A stretch of 32,474 nucleotides of DNA from Chara braunii (taxonomy: Eukaryota > Streptophyta > Charophyceae > Charales > Characeae). A model generated the notes under the pieces. The model did no database searches. It saw only the letters and a list, made by a program, of their open reading frames with translations, and was not told where the DNA came from. The stretch is taken from NCBI GenBank assembly GCA_003427395.1, contig BFEA01000062.1, forward strand, positions 1,574,746-1,607,219, written 5' to 3'. A program made the translations under genes and the position numbers. Shown piece after piece: positions 19,814-29,372 of the stretch; the stretch's first letter is position 1, and every line of letters starts with the position of its first letter.

Positions 19814-20919
19814 CCTTGCTCATATCTATCTGATGTTGATACGGGTGGATTTAATTAAAAATAATAAATAAATAAAAAATGACTCAAGATTTCCTTGATC
19901 TCGCTCGCCCCTGTTGAATTCAATCAGATCTCGCACGAACGAGCATCGTTGAACTCAAAAGCACCAGTAAACTCCATAATATCTTATCGGTTTTCTTTTT
20001 CGGTTGTTGATGTGTCTTTCAAACAACTAAGAATTTGTGATGTAAGATTTGTTACACATGCGCATTGATTGGGCTAACTAAGCTAAAATCCCGTAGAGAT
20101 TATGGGAATGCATGTTTGTCGCTCCCTTGATGAATGATGATTATTGTTGTGGTTGAGTCGAACTCACACTTTTCTTTTTAATTGGTTCGCCGGATGGATG
20201 AAATTCAATAAAACCTATAGTATCGCGACTGATTACTTTTGTGATTGAACAGTCGATTGGGTAGACTCACGTACTCATAAATTGCTTGTGTCGTATGGAC
20301 CAATTGTTCCAACTCGTCTTGTGTCGACTCCCCGCATCCCCATCGTGGCCATTCCCGTACTAGGGGTCAAGTCCCACTAGCGGGGATTCAGTTTAGAATC
20401 CCAGTACAGTGTGACATGAGTGACATACTATTGCCATTGGATCTCACAGATCCGACACCCAGACATAGTGGGGTTAGAAGAATTCAATAAAATCTTAAAA
20501 AAAACTCAGAAAAAAAATAACGAAAGAGAAAATAATAGTCTCTTAACATTGGCAATGTCAACACAATCTTTTCCTTCCCAAACGGACAGGATCCTCTTTT
20601 TTAGCCTACGAAGCACTACGCTAGAAAGGAGAACCACAGATAAACCCTCAATTCTTGCGGTTCTCTCACCACCACCCGGATAAAGGGCTTACGAAGGGGT
20701 TATTTTCCTATTAAAAAAAAAAACAGGACCTCGTTTTCTTCCTTTTGTTGACACTATCTCTGAAAAAATCTATGGTTGGTCGGTTACATGTCAGATACAA
20801 CTGTCACACCTCTCTTTACCTTTTCTCTCTCACTACACAATTGATAATGCAAATCTTTACGGGCAGCGCACGAATCTAACGGCCGCAGATAAGAGCTGGG
20901 TTTTTTTTTTTTTTTTTTT
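19341..20919. other. Unassigned sequence up to the assembly gap
   Basis: Apart from the CT microsatellite, no domain, RNA gene or element end is recognised. A hairpin GGGATTC-AGTTTA-GAATCCC lies near 20384-20403, next to GGGGTCAAGTCCC, which resembles a tRNA T-arm. A spliced gene could be hidden here, but I cannot support one. Confidence 0.3.
19740..19808. repeat. (CT)n microsatellite
   Basis: An uninterrupted CT repeat of about 34 units. Long Leu-Ser or Arg-Glu frames across it are artefacts. Confidence 0.98.
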
Positions 20920-21011
20920 NNNNNNNNNNNNNNNNNNNNNNNNNNNNNNNNNNNNNNNNNNNNNNNNNNNNNNNNNNNNNNNNNNNNNNNNNNNNNNNNN
21001 NNNNNNNNNNN
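20920..21011. other. Assembly gap (92 N)
   Basis: Ninety-two ambiguous bases follow a T run. Sequence and true length here are unknown. Confidence 1.
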
Positions 21012-22055
21012 TGTTCTTCTCTCAATTTTTTTTTTGTCTTTCAATACCTTCCTACCACTAGTCCTAAGACTATATAGAGGGGACCCCTGCAAGCAAAGGG
21101 CCTCGCAAACGAGGTAAATCATGTTTCCCCCGCCCTAGCAGCGGTAGTCAGAGATGGAGTGGGGTCACCGTGGGGTTCCGGCTAATGCAAAAACCGAGCA
21201 TTTTATTAGTAGTTGCGCCTCCCTTTCTCATCGTTCCCCACCTCCCATCAAGTCGCAGCAGTGACAATGACCAACACTCTCCCACACACCACACACAACC
21301 CACCCGTGCTCGCACTCACACCCGTGTTGGTCATAGACCTTGCTAATACCGATCAAGGGTATCCAGAGGACTATCACAGTTCGTTGACACTCAGTGTGCC
21401 GCAGGCGTTCATGGGGCTTGAACCTCCAACCTCCTGAATGCTATTTGCATGTTTTTTTGGATGCTCTGGCTGTCGCACCAATCCAAAACTAAACAAAACA
21501 CCTGCTAGTGGGACTTGGCTGTTGGTTTCAGCTTGAGGATACAGAGTCAACTAAGTTGGAACATGGGTCGAGCGTCCCATCACATAGCCACTGTAATCAA
21601 AGATGATACAATATAAAAGATAGGAATATTTTATCACCAGTTAAATCACTAGCACACCTCCTCAGCCATGCAGTTCGAAACTTGTCGCCACAAGAAAACA
21701 AGGCTGAAATGTCAAACGTTGGACCTCCCGTTGATAAATTGGATCGGCGGTCGTTTTTTCGTTTCGAGCTTCCAGAATTCGAGGTGTCTAGCCCGCGGCC
21801 CAGGTAACCATATATTGGTGCTTTAAACCACCAGTACCTTTCCCCACTACGAAAAAAAGAATATGGGGGCGGTTAACACAGAGGCTGCAAGGTTCTGGTG
21901 GCGGTCGCTCGATACATCGGTCGAAATTGGCGTGCACGGCTTGTGGCCGATGAATGAGAAAGACACTGACGGTTTAAGCGGAACCCCTAAAAAGAAAAAA
22001 TGAAAAAAAAACAGGAGGAATAATCAAGATCGGGATAGTAAAATAAAACTATTTT
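21012..22055. other. Unassigned sequence; isolated terminal motif of the TTAA element
   Basis: No coding motif is recognised. At 21823-21837 the sequence TTAAACCACCAGTAC matches the end, with TTAA flank, of the 142-bp inverted-repeat element at 25233-25374. It is followed by unrelated sequence and I see no partner end. On the minus strand, GGAGGTTCAAGCCCC (21415-21429) resembles a tRNA box B. The stretch directly before the U6-like sequence lacks a plant U6 upstream element or a TATA box at the right distance. Confidence 0.4.
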
Positions 22056-22157
22056 GTCCTTTAGAGCATCTATTAAAATTGGAATTATACATAGAATATT
22101 AGCATGGCCCTCGGGTCAGGATGAATCGCATAAATCAATATATGGTTTAAAGTTTTT
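22056..22157 (+). pseudogene. U6 snRNA-like retrocopy, 5' part of a U6-LINE chimera
   Basis: The 102 bases align from end to end with plant U6 snRNA. Clear blocks are TAAAATTGGAA (22073-22083), ATTAGCATGGCCC (22098-22110), AGGATGAATCGCATAAATC (22118-22136), ATGGTTTAAAG and the terminal T5 at 22153-22157. The AGC catalytic triad is intact. The ACAGAGA box reads ACATAGA (22089-22095) and the 5' stem no longer pairs. With no U6 promoter upstream it should not be an active gene. Its final T run abuts LINE sequence directly. Confidence 0.88.
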
Positions 22158-24630
22158 GAAAAAAAAAAACAATCATAGACATTCATCAGAAAAATGCTTA
22201 CCTCATCATCTAGAAACTCTACGGGCCGTGATGGATTAATTCTGTAGACTCTCAGATATGAAGATTAATTGGGGTAACAAAACTTTAGGATGGTGGATCC
22301 ATCATCAAGGAGTCGGACCCCTAGAAAATCCAAAAATCTCATGGCTATCTAAAGAGACACCGATTAAAGTATTAGGAATCAACCTTTCTACAGAAGGAAA
22401 ACCTGAAGCTAATAACGAATGGATTATACAGAACGCTTGCTCCAAATTTTGATTTATGAAAGAATAAACATACATCCATTTTTGGAAGATCTTTCGCAAT
22501 TAATAACGTAGTCATAGCATCGATATGGTATAAATCTGTCATTTGGGCTCTAGATAAGGCAGCGATCAAAATATTTTAGCAACAACTAAGAGTCTTCCTG
22601 TGGAGAGGAAATCACGAGTTAAATAATGTGATCAGTAAGGTAGCATGGTCATCAATCATACAACCTAAAGCCAGTGGCGGACTTGGTATCATTGACCCCA
22701 CCCTCCAAGCAATGGCCTTGTCAATACAATGGATCAAAAGATTGTTTTTGAATCCTCAAACTCCATGGAGTGTGTTAGCCTGGGAACAGATTAAAAGACT
22801 AGCCTCCGAACTACAGAAGATGTCAACCCACTGACATGGTTGGAGAATAGAGCTTGGACATTACCCAGAGCTAGAGGACTGAGGTTAGAAGATTCTTATC
22901 TATCAAATAAGGAAGCGGCTAGAGCTGACCTCAGCAAAGACCTCTTATGATCCTCCCTCATTGAAACATGGAGAAAGTTGCCACTTACTGATAAGATTCC
23001 CCCTGAAAGGTAGAAGGAAGTTTGTAGACAACCATTATTCAACAATATATGGATCAGAGACTCACAAGGATGCACTCTCCACTACAGGATTCACTCTGGA
23101 AAGGATGGATAAGAAAAGGAGAAATTAGAATTAGTGATATCTGGGATACACAAATGAATGACCGGATCTCACACAAGATTCTACAGGAGAAGTTGAAATA
23201 TTGCCATCATTCAAAGGCTGCTCTGGATTGGTTACTAGAGCTAATCCCAATAAGTTGGACTAAAATTCTCAAAAGAGGCCGTAGGAGCATTAACCTCTTT
23301 GATCTCAGAGATAATTATGAGTTAATCCCGAGCAACCCAATAACGGTCCAATGGGTGACAGTAGAGCAGTTCTTTAGGATCAGAGTTCTTTAAAACAAGA
23401 ATTCTTGGGCCGCCTTCCGCCCAAATACGCCCATTCAATCTCTCCCACTAGATCCACAATAATGAAAATGGGGACCACAGGGCAAAGGAAAGAGAATCTT
23501 CACAAGATCATTACAAACCCTCACAGTCAAATCAACATACCAGAATGCTAAGACCAAGAATTAATCTCAGAGACATAGTCAAGCAAAGATTGATGGATCA
23601 GTTGAATTTAGGAAAGGAAGACTTCCAACAGATCAAGTGGTTCCAAAACAAGAGGATCAAACCTGCTAAAATAGCCTCACTCCAATGGCAGATTGAGCAT
23701 AGATGTCCCCAACCAACGACTGGCTAATAGACAAAACTTCACTAGATAGCAAAGGATTAGCCAAACCATGGTGCAAATTATGCATATCTGCCTTCCCGAG
23801 CAGATGTATAATTGAGACTATTGAACACATTTTCTTACAATGTCCAGGCTCAGTGTGGCTATGGAGATGGTGGGACAGGATATGAGCCAGTTGGAAGTGA
23901 CAGATAGATGGCCTTGGGGTTGGAAACCGTTGCTGCTGGAGGCTTGGGTGGTTGACCCATATGATGAATTCACACAAAACCTGTTTATCATCAGCAGAAG
24001 AGCAATACTTTGGGCTATTTGGAAAAGAAGATGTACACACGAATGGGAGAAAGTCAGACTTGATGGGCAGGAGTTTACTGACAGTATCAAGGAACAAATC
24101 CAAACAGATATCAGAATTCAATGGGAACTCGCTAAAGAAAAAATCCAGCACCTCTCAAGGAAAAAGGAAATTCTGGAAAATATTAATGAATTTAACAAGG
24201 GCTGGCTTGGGGGGGAACAGGGAGGGAAGCTAGGGAAGGTTGATTGGGAAAGTACCATTACAAATGGCGAAGACACACTCAACAGGAACTACAAAATTCA
24301 CTTCAGTGATTGGACTTCAATAGACCCTATGATTCCTGTACGCCCTGCGTCTGAATTCCCCGACCCCTTCCCCCCTAGTCATCAGTCAATGGTCCCTACC
24401 TCATGGTACAGTCCAACATTTTCCCAACCACACAAGGGCTAGTAGTGCAATATTCGGCGCCTAATAGACAGGTGAAGAGGCCCAATTCATCATGACAATT
24501 GTACTGTAAAGGGACGCTGGACCCGTTCTCCAGCAGGTGCAGCTCCCCACCAATATATGGAGTGACTTAAGCAGCTATATTAGCAAGGGATGCTCGTATC
24601 ACCCTGAATAATAGTCTGTAATGTCTTTTG
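22158..24630 (+). pseudogene. 5'-truncated L1-type LINE, ORF2 C-terminal half
   Basis: Read through at least five frame changes and several stops, this encodes the part of plant L1 ORF2 that follows the reverse-transcriptase FADD box. The pieces are LRAVMD then MKINWGNKTLGWWI (22220-22300), IKVLGINLS (22364-22390), FAINNVVIASIWYKSVIW (22493-22545), GGLGIIDP (22676-22700), then the zinc-binding domain LQWQIEHRCP with CKLC, EHIFLQC and LWRWWD (23680-23880). Each has a counterpart in the minus-strand LINE in the same order. A 200-residue open frame (23840-24442) covers the end of the protein. The 5' end is fused to U6. Confidence 0.88.
24511..24560 (+). promoter_or_regulatory. Conserved LINE 3' UTR module with hairpin
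   Basis: These fifty bases match 45 of 50 in the minus-strand LINE's 3' UTR (26862-26911). They contain a stem GCTGGA/TCCAGC around the loop CCCGTTC (24516-24534), which stays pairable in the other copy through a G-T pair. Upstream ATTGTACTG is shared too. In several LINE families the reverse transcriptase recognises a 3' UTR structure, so I infer a similar role. Confidence 0.6.
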
Positions 24631-24667
<37 letters not shown>

Positions 24668-24668
24668 N

Positions 24669-24705
<37 letters not shown>
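24631..24705 (+). repeat. LINE poly(A) tail, with a one-base gap
   Basis: About 74 A are interrupted by one N at 24668, marking the 3' end of the U6-LINE retrocopy. The tail length is unreliable because of the gap. I could not find a convincing target-site duplication on either side. Confidence 0.85.
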
Positions 24706-24707
<2 letters not shown>

Positions 24708-25060
24708 AAGAAAGGAAAACACTTACCAGCACACTCCGTAGACCACAATGGCTGCCCTTCGATAAAAAAAGAAAAAAAAGAAAAAAGAAAGTAACCGCAG
24801 GAGACGGGTAGCAGGTGTAAGACGGTGAAAGGAGTATGGCGAGAAGGTACAGGGTCCGTGCTGGACTCCGGCCTTGCTGTAGAGGGTTGCACGCGACAGG
24901 TAGTCTCACAATAGGTGGAGAAACTTAGTTTGTTTTTTTTCAAACTAGGAAACATAGAATAAATGTTTACAAGTAGAAATTTAGAATTCTTTATTGTTGG
25001 TTTGACTAGTATTTCTGTGAGTATGTATGCATGTTGCCAGTAGATTGGCGGTCTAACGTC
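24706..25060. other. Unassigned sequence between LINE tail and repeat
   Basis: A-rich at first, then without recognised features. A small hairpin AACTTAGTTTG / CAAACTA surrounds a T8 loop near 24925-24948. Confidence 0.3.
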
Positions 25061-25170
25061 CACACTCAGTTATGGTTCGGTCACAGGAGACAGGCAGATG
25101 GCGAAATCTGTGGAGGGAGTGTGACTTTGGCAAAAGGGCTCCCCCCTTGGGACCCCGCCTCGCTAATACG
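25061..25170 (+). repeat. Unknown repeat, copy 1
   Basis: Starts CACACTCAGTTATGGTTCGG and contains TGTGGAGGGAGTGTGA and GGGACCCCGCC. By eye it is about 75% identical to copy 2 at 25383-25495. The family is not recognised. Confidence 0.7.
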
Positions 25171-25228
25171 GGTCTAATTTTGTCGATCAATCTCCTTTGG
25201 TTTCTTGATATATAGGATTTTGCTAATT

Positions 25229-25378
25229 TTAAACCACCAGTACTTGGGCACTGCGCGCCGCGCCGGCCGCACCTTTTTTGAGCGGCGCGGGCTGTCGATA
25301 CGATTTATCGACGGCCCGCCGGTAGCGAAATTCTCGTAGCGTTAACGCTAAGGCGTCACCCAAGTACTGGTGGTTTAA
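25229..25378. mobile_element. 142-bp TTAA-flanked inverted-repeat element (MITE)
   Basis: The element spans 25233-25374 with TTAA on both sides (25229-25232, 25375-25378). Its 16-bp terminal inverted repeats are perfect: ACCACCAGTACTTGGG and its complement. The interior is GC-rich with further self-complementary parts (GTCGATA/TATCGAC, GCGTTAACGC). It has no coding capacity. The TTAA target duplication is that of piggyBac-like transposases, although these termini do not start with the usual CCC. It sits between two copies of another repeat, and one more terminus lies at 21823-21837. Confidence 0.8.
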
Positions 25379-25382
25379 CCTG

Positions 25383-25495
25383 CACACTCGGTTATGGTTT
25401 GGTCATGGAAGACAGACAGACAGTGTAGATTGTGGAGGGAGTGTGAATCTGACACAAGGGCCCATATTGGGCCCCGCCCCCGCCATCAGGGATTT
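25383..25495 (+). repeat. Unknown repeat, copy 2
   Basis: Starts CACACTCGGTTATGGTTTGG and shares TGTGGAGGGAGTGTGA and GGGCCCCGCC with copy 1. It ends before a T-rich run (25534-25552), so it may be a small retroposed family. Confidence 0.7.
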
Positions 25496-25837
25496 TCAAT
25501 TAGGACCGTAGCCTGTAGGATAGATAGATTTCCTTTTTTTTTTTTTTTTTTCTGAGAAACATCTCTCTGTTGTGACTCATGCTAATGGAGGTGATAGGAG
25601 CATCATGTTTAGTGCAGCATTGTAAGGTAAACTCAGAATGGGCTTTTATGCCCAAGTGCGAATCTTGGCTCGGTAGGGGAAAACTCAGAATAGCTGAGTA
25701 GTGGAGTCTGTGTTCTTCCTTTGTTTTTCTAGCTTGTTTGGTTTGTTTTTTTTGGCTGGAAATTTGGTTAGGTTTGTGAGGTTTTGCAGGCTTGAGGTGT
25801 ACCTTGTTCGTTTCCAGGGTCGGAGGGTATCAGGACA

Positions 25838-25989
25838 GCAGTCTGGTTTTGGCCATTTCTGTCACTGCCTTTCAGCCAGTCTGGTTTTGGCCATTTCTGT
25901 CACTGCATTTCAGCCAGTCTGGTTTTGGCCATTTCTGTCACTGCATTTCAGCCAGTCTGGTTTTGGCCATTTCTGTCACTGCATTTCAG
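25838..25989. repeat. 38-bp minisatellite, four copies
   Basis: Four nearly identical units contain CAGTCTGGTTTTGGCCATT. A unit length of 38 is not a multiple of three, so the open frames through it (25701-26069, 25792-26037) read the repeat in successive frames and are not evidence of a gene. Confidence 0.95.
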
Positions 25990-26092
25990 CCCAACGCCTA
26001 CAGTTACCTTTTCTGCTACTTTCCGGGTTGTTTGTAGAGGATTCCGGGCCTCTCTTTTGGTGTGCGTAATCAAATGAGCTGAGTCTTCTTGT

Positions 26093-26141
26093 TAATAATA
26101 ATAATAATAATAATAAATAATTTAAAAAAAAAAAAAAAACA
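26093..26141. repeat. (TAA)n microsatellite followed by poly(A)
   Basis: About eight TAA units are followed by a short A/T stretch and about 17 A. It could be the tail of a plus-strand retroposon, but no body is recognised. Confidence 0.85.
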
Positions 26142-26248
26142 CCAGACCAAGTTTTCAACTTTTCACCATTCTCACAGACAATGGGCCTCCACACCACTGT
26201 CTAAACTTAATTTACATAAAAAGAATGAATGCATCTTCCCCAGAAAGC

Positions 26249-26660
26249 GGTAAGATGCACCCATTGCTATTCATAGTAACGGATGCATCGTGCCATTCTC
26301 GGAAGGTGGGCAAGCAGTGGTACCGGTTAGGGAGCCCCTACCGTCTTTGCCTGAATAGAACGCCCGGTCATTATCACTGTATCTAGACTTGAAGTTGCCC
26401 TAAATGCAGCTACGATGACGGGGCATTCTATTCGGGTGAAGACGGTAGGCAGGATCAAATGCTTCCAGTGGAACTCAAACTCAGGTCGGTATTTCAACAG
26501 TTCAGGGGCAACGTCCCACTAGCAAAGAGGATTAGATAAATATCTTGAATCTGGACATGTTTTAAGCATAGATGCACAAAAGCAGTTCAATCTCGATTTT
26601 CTGCACTTCTCTAAAAACAAGTCCAGATTCAGGTGTCAACCCAATCCTCTTTGCAAGTGG
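26249..26660. repeat. Three successive imperfect hairpins
   Basis: Arms are 26249-26270 with 26274-26295 (about 17 of 22 match), 26336-26370 with 26416-26450 (29 of 35) and 26516-26560 with 26617-26660 (well-matched outer and inner blocks around a variable middle). Most mismatches in the second are C/T or G/A type. The hairpins do not overlap and are unrelated in sequence. The stretch lies just beyond the 3' end of the minus-strand LINE. Confidence 0.75.
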
Positions 26661-26751
26661 CACCTTCCCCCAGGGGTGTGCCAGCTGAGCTAGGCCAGTT
26701 GCTTCCCCAAGTCCTTTTCTTTTTCTTTTATTTTTACGAAGGGAACACCCT

Positions 26752-26754
<3 letters not shown>

Positions 26755-26789
<35 letters not shown>
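26755..26789 (-). repeat. Poly(A) tail of the minus-strand LINE
   Basis: Thirty-five T on the plus strand mark the 3' end of the LINE. No target-site duplication is identified because the 5' boundary is unknown. Confidence 0.85.
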
Positions 26790-26795
<6 letters not shown>

Positions 26796-27199
26796 ACACT
26801 GCCCGGGTAGATGCTAGGAGTGCTGATAAGAGCAGGCACCCCTAGCACCACCCAGGAGGCTCCATCTGTTGGTGGGGAGCAGCACCTGCTGAAAAACGGG
26901 TCCAGCGTCCCACAGATACAACTTTGCAGTACAATGAGTGTTCAGGCATCTGGCCATGAGGCTGTCACTCCGGAGCTTCTCCCTATCCCTCTGGGCTGCA
27001 TGCCTGCCAATCCCATTGAGTAGCTCTTACTTACAAATGGCCAAGTGCCCCCCGGGAACCCGCTCACCCTTTCTTTCTAACATGAATCTACTCTCCCACT
27101 GTTGCCAACGACGGGCCACTATCCCAGGTGTCTGCAGCCCCCCAGGTGCACCGGTCCTGGGAATGGTTGTGAACCTTATTCCATCGAGTTGAAGAGGTA
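26790..27199 (-). other. LINE 3' UTR with conserved hairpin module
   Basis: Non-coding stretch between the ORF2 stop and the tail. It contains at 26862-26911 the 50-base module shared with the other LINE, with stem GCTGGA/TTCAGC around CCCGTTT. Confidence 0.7.
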
Positions 27200-27831
27200 T
27201 CAGTGAACCACAGCTTCAACCTCCCCCATTGCTTTAGTTATCCTGTCAACATCTAAACTATTGTTCTCATTGCCGGAGAGACGAACCCCGACAGCTCTTG
27301 AAAGGAAGATCCTCTTCGGTTCGTCTTTAGATATATTCCCTGGATGGGGTAGGCCGTGGCTATGCATTGTGGAATGCAGCTCTCCCCTCCCTAGGGTGTC
27401 CTTGAGGCAGACATCCCTGTCGAACCATTGTGTCACCAGAACGAAGTTAGGTTGTAGGAAGGGGACTTGGAAGCAGTGGAAGGGTCTCCTTTGCCATAGT
27501 GGCTCCGTGACCCTCCAATGCTTCCAGTGGATGTTGAGCTCGCTGTCCAGTTCGGAAAATGTTTGGTGCAGATCCTGCCTCAACAGGCAAAAGGCCGACT
27601 TCAGTATTTCCCGAACAGCAGGGTCCTTCTCCACCCTATAGTCCCGGATGAACGTCTTCCACGCATCTTGCGTGTGGGACCTGATAACGTTCTCCAAAAC
27701 TTGTTGGGCTTGCTGCAGACTGAATTGGTGGTCCCGTCTTTCAAACGAGCACCTAGCTCTCCAGGCTAACATAAGCACTTGCAGTCTTGTGTAGGAGAAA
27801 AGATTAGTTGCATAAGGGGACCAGTGATTCA
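27200..27831 (-). pseudogene. LINE ORF2 C-terminal domain
   Basis: An open frame of 210 codons continues the zinc-finger frame after a one-base shift near 27835. It has an ILxxxIWxxRC-like pattern (VLMLAWRARCSFER) and a helical segment (LQQAQQVLENVIRSHTQDAW) that match in style the C-terminus of the plus-strand LINE (ILWAIWKRRCTHEWEK). The Met at 27832 is only the first in frame. The product ends at a normal stop. Confidence 0.75.
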
Positions 27832-28899
27832 TTAGGTTCTGTTTTTACCCAGAAGCAGTAGCCCGAGGTCCCATGGGATATGCTCTCCTGTGAGGGACTG
27901 GAAGGCTGCATCCCACCACTGCCACAGTTGGGTGACCATGGGGCAAGCCAGTAAACAGTGCTCCAAAGTGGCCCTGGCTGGCGGCTTTGCTCTACCACAG
28001 TATGCACACAGAGGCGATAGCAACCCTTTTTGTTCCAGGTCGGTACGAAACACCAGCCAATCGGGGGTGGGCAGGCACCGGTGGATAATTTGCCATTGCA
28101 GGGCTCGCAGATTCGTGGGCATAATCTTGGCATACTTGGCCCATGGCAGGTCCTCTGTCAACTTTGAGTCTAAGGGTGAATCACGTGCCCATCTGTGAGA
28201 CAATGTCTGGCCAATCTCCGGGGCGGTCGTCGAGGCCCTATACCCACCTTTGACTGTGTAGTCCCATATGCGCATGGGTTTGGGGCCAGGCCATTCCCAT
28301 TCAGCCGGGTCAAACGGGAGCTTAGCCACGGGGATTGTAGGTTCGAACACAAAGAATCCGTTTTGCGGGTCCCCCACAACACGCACATGCTTCAGCCCCC
28401 CCCAATTTTCAGTCCCGTCCAGAGTGTCCTTTCTTACGAGCTTCGAGAATCTGGCCCCCGGGGTTAGAAGGTCATATGCCTGCAGCATACATTGACCATT
28501 GTCATTACTGCAGACTCTAAAAATTGTAAGAGGACGGGGCAGGCCGGCAAATTTGACAGTCCAATCGCCGCTTCGGACATCAGGGCCGTTTTGGATAGTG
28601 AGGCGCCATGCGAGGAGGAGAGTCTCTTTAAGCATGACCTTTCTGTCCCCCACGTTCTTGGCATGCTTAAGCTTGCGTTGCAGTTGATCAGTTGTTGCCC
28701 AATCGTCTGCATGCGGGTCCCACAAGTCCCCTACCGTATAAATTTCCCTTCTTGCCCAAGTGAGCCACGGGGAGTTGTTTTTAAGGCTGAAGGGGTTGCC
28801 ATTTTCGTCCAGGATACGGGGATTCCCAAACAGGGGTGCCTCCAAAGATCTTGCCATCTGTTCGGGGACTGTTTTTGTTCCGGCCCTCGCCTTCGCCAA
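27832..28899 (-). pseudogene. LINE ORF2 segment with RVT zinc-binding domain
   Basis: A 355-codon frame. Near its end LRALQWQIIHRCLPTPDWL is followed by CAYCG, LEHCLLACP and LWQWWD, the CCHC pattern of the zinc-binding domain that follows plant LINE reverse transcriptases. The middle part (IWDYTVKGGYRA) matches the segment that normally precedes it. It overlaps the next upstream frame by about 170 bases, as expected from a frameshift near 28800-28900. Confidence 0.85.
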
Positions 28900-29372
28900 A
28901 GCTTAAGCATATTTGGCCACAGGGGGTCCAGGGGGATATCTGCTCTCACCGCTTGTCTCGGGCTGGTCACTTGCCGTTGTTGCGGGGGGGAGGGCAGAGT
29001 CGACTCAGTATTAGTCAGCCATTGAAAGGGGTGGAACCTGTTGTCCATCAATGCCTCTGGCGCCAAGGAGGCAATCTGAAGGCAGGCTAATTGGACCCAG
29101 GGAAGATCATTGCCTACCAACAGTCTGACCAGCACTTTGAAGATCAGTGCTTCACTTTCTCTCTCTGGATCCAGGATTCCCAATCCACCCTTGGTTCTTG
29201 GCTGCGTAGGAACGTCCCAACTTACCCTTGGAATACAACCCTCCGCTCTGGCACTATTTTTCCAGAGGTATGTAGTTAAGGCTTTCCGGAGTCTCACATA
29301 TTGCTGCCTCTTTAGTGGCCAGACCGCTAGTTTATACCAGATGGCTGCCAAGATTGCATTATTTATCGCCAA
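28731..29372 (-). pseudogene. LINE ORF2 post-palm segment
   Basis: The frame includes MAINNAILAAIWYKLAVW, then YLWKN and GGLGILDP, the conserved plant LINE block after the reverse-transcriptase thumb. It corresponds piece by piece to 22493-22700 of the plus-strand LINE. Confidence 0.85.

Noticed and set aside
19540-19871. Leu-Ser and Arg-Glu repeat proteins
   Set aside because: They are translations of a CT microsatellite.
22056-22157. Functional U6 snRNA gene
   Set aside because: The ACAGAGA box is changed, the 5' stem is broken and no U6-type promoter lies upstream.
25838-25989. CRISPR-like array
   Set aside because: Units are contiguous without spacers and the DNA is clearly eukaryotic; it is a minisatellite.
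25701-26069. 122-codon open frame with repeated peptide
   Set aside because: Product of a 38-bp minisatellite whose unit is not a multiple of three.
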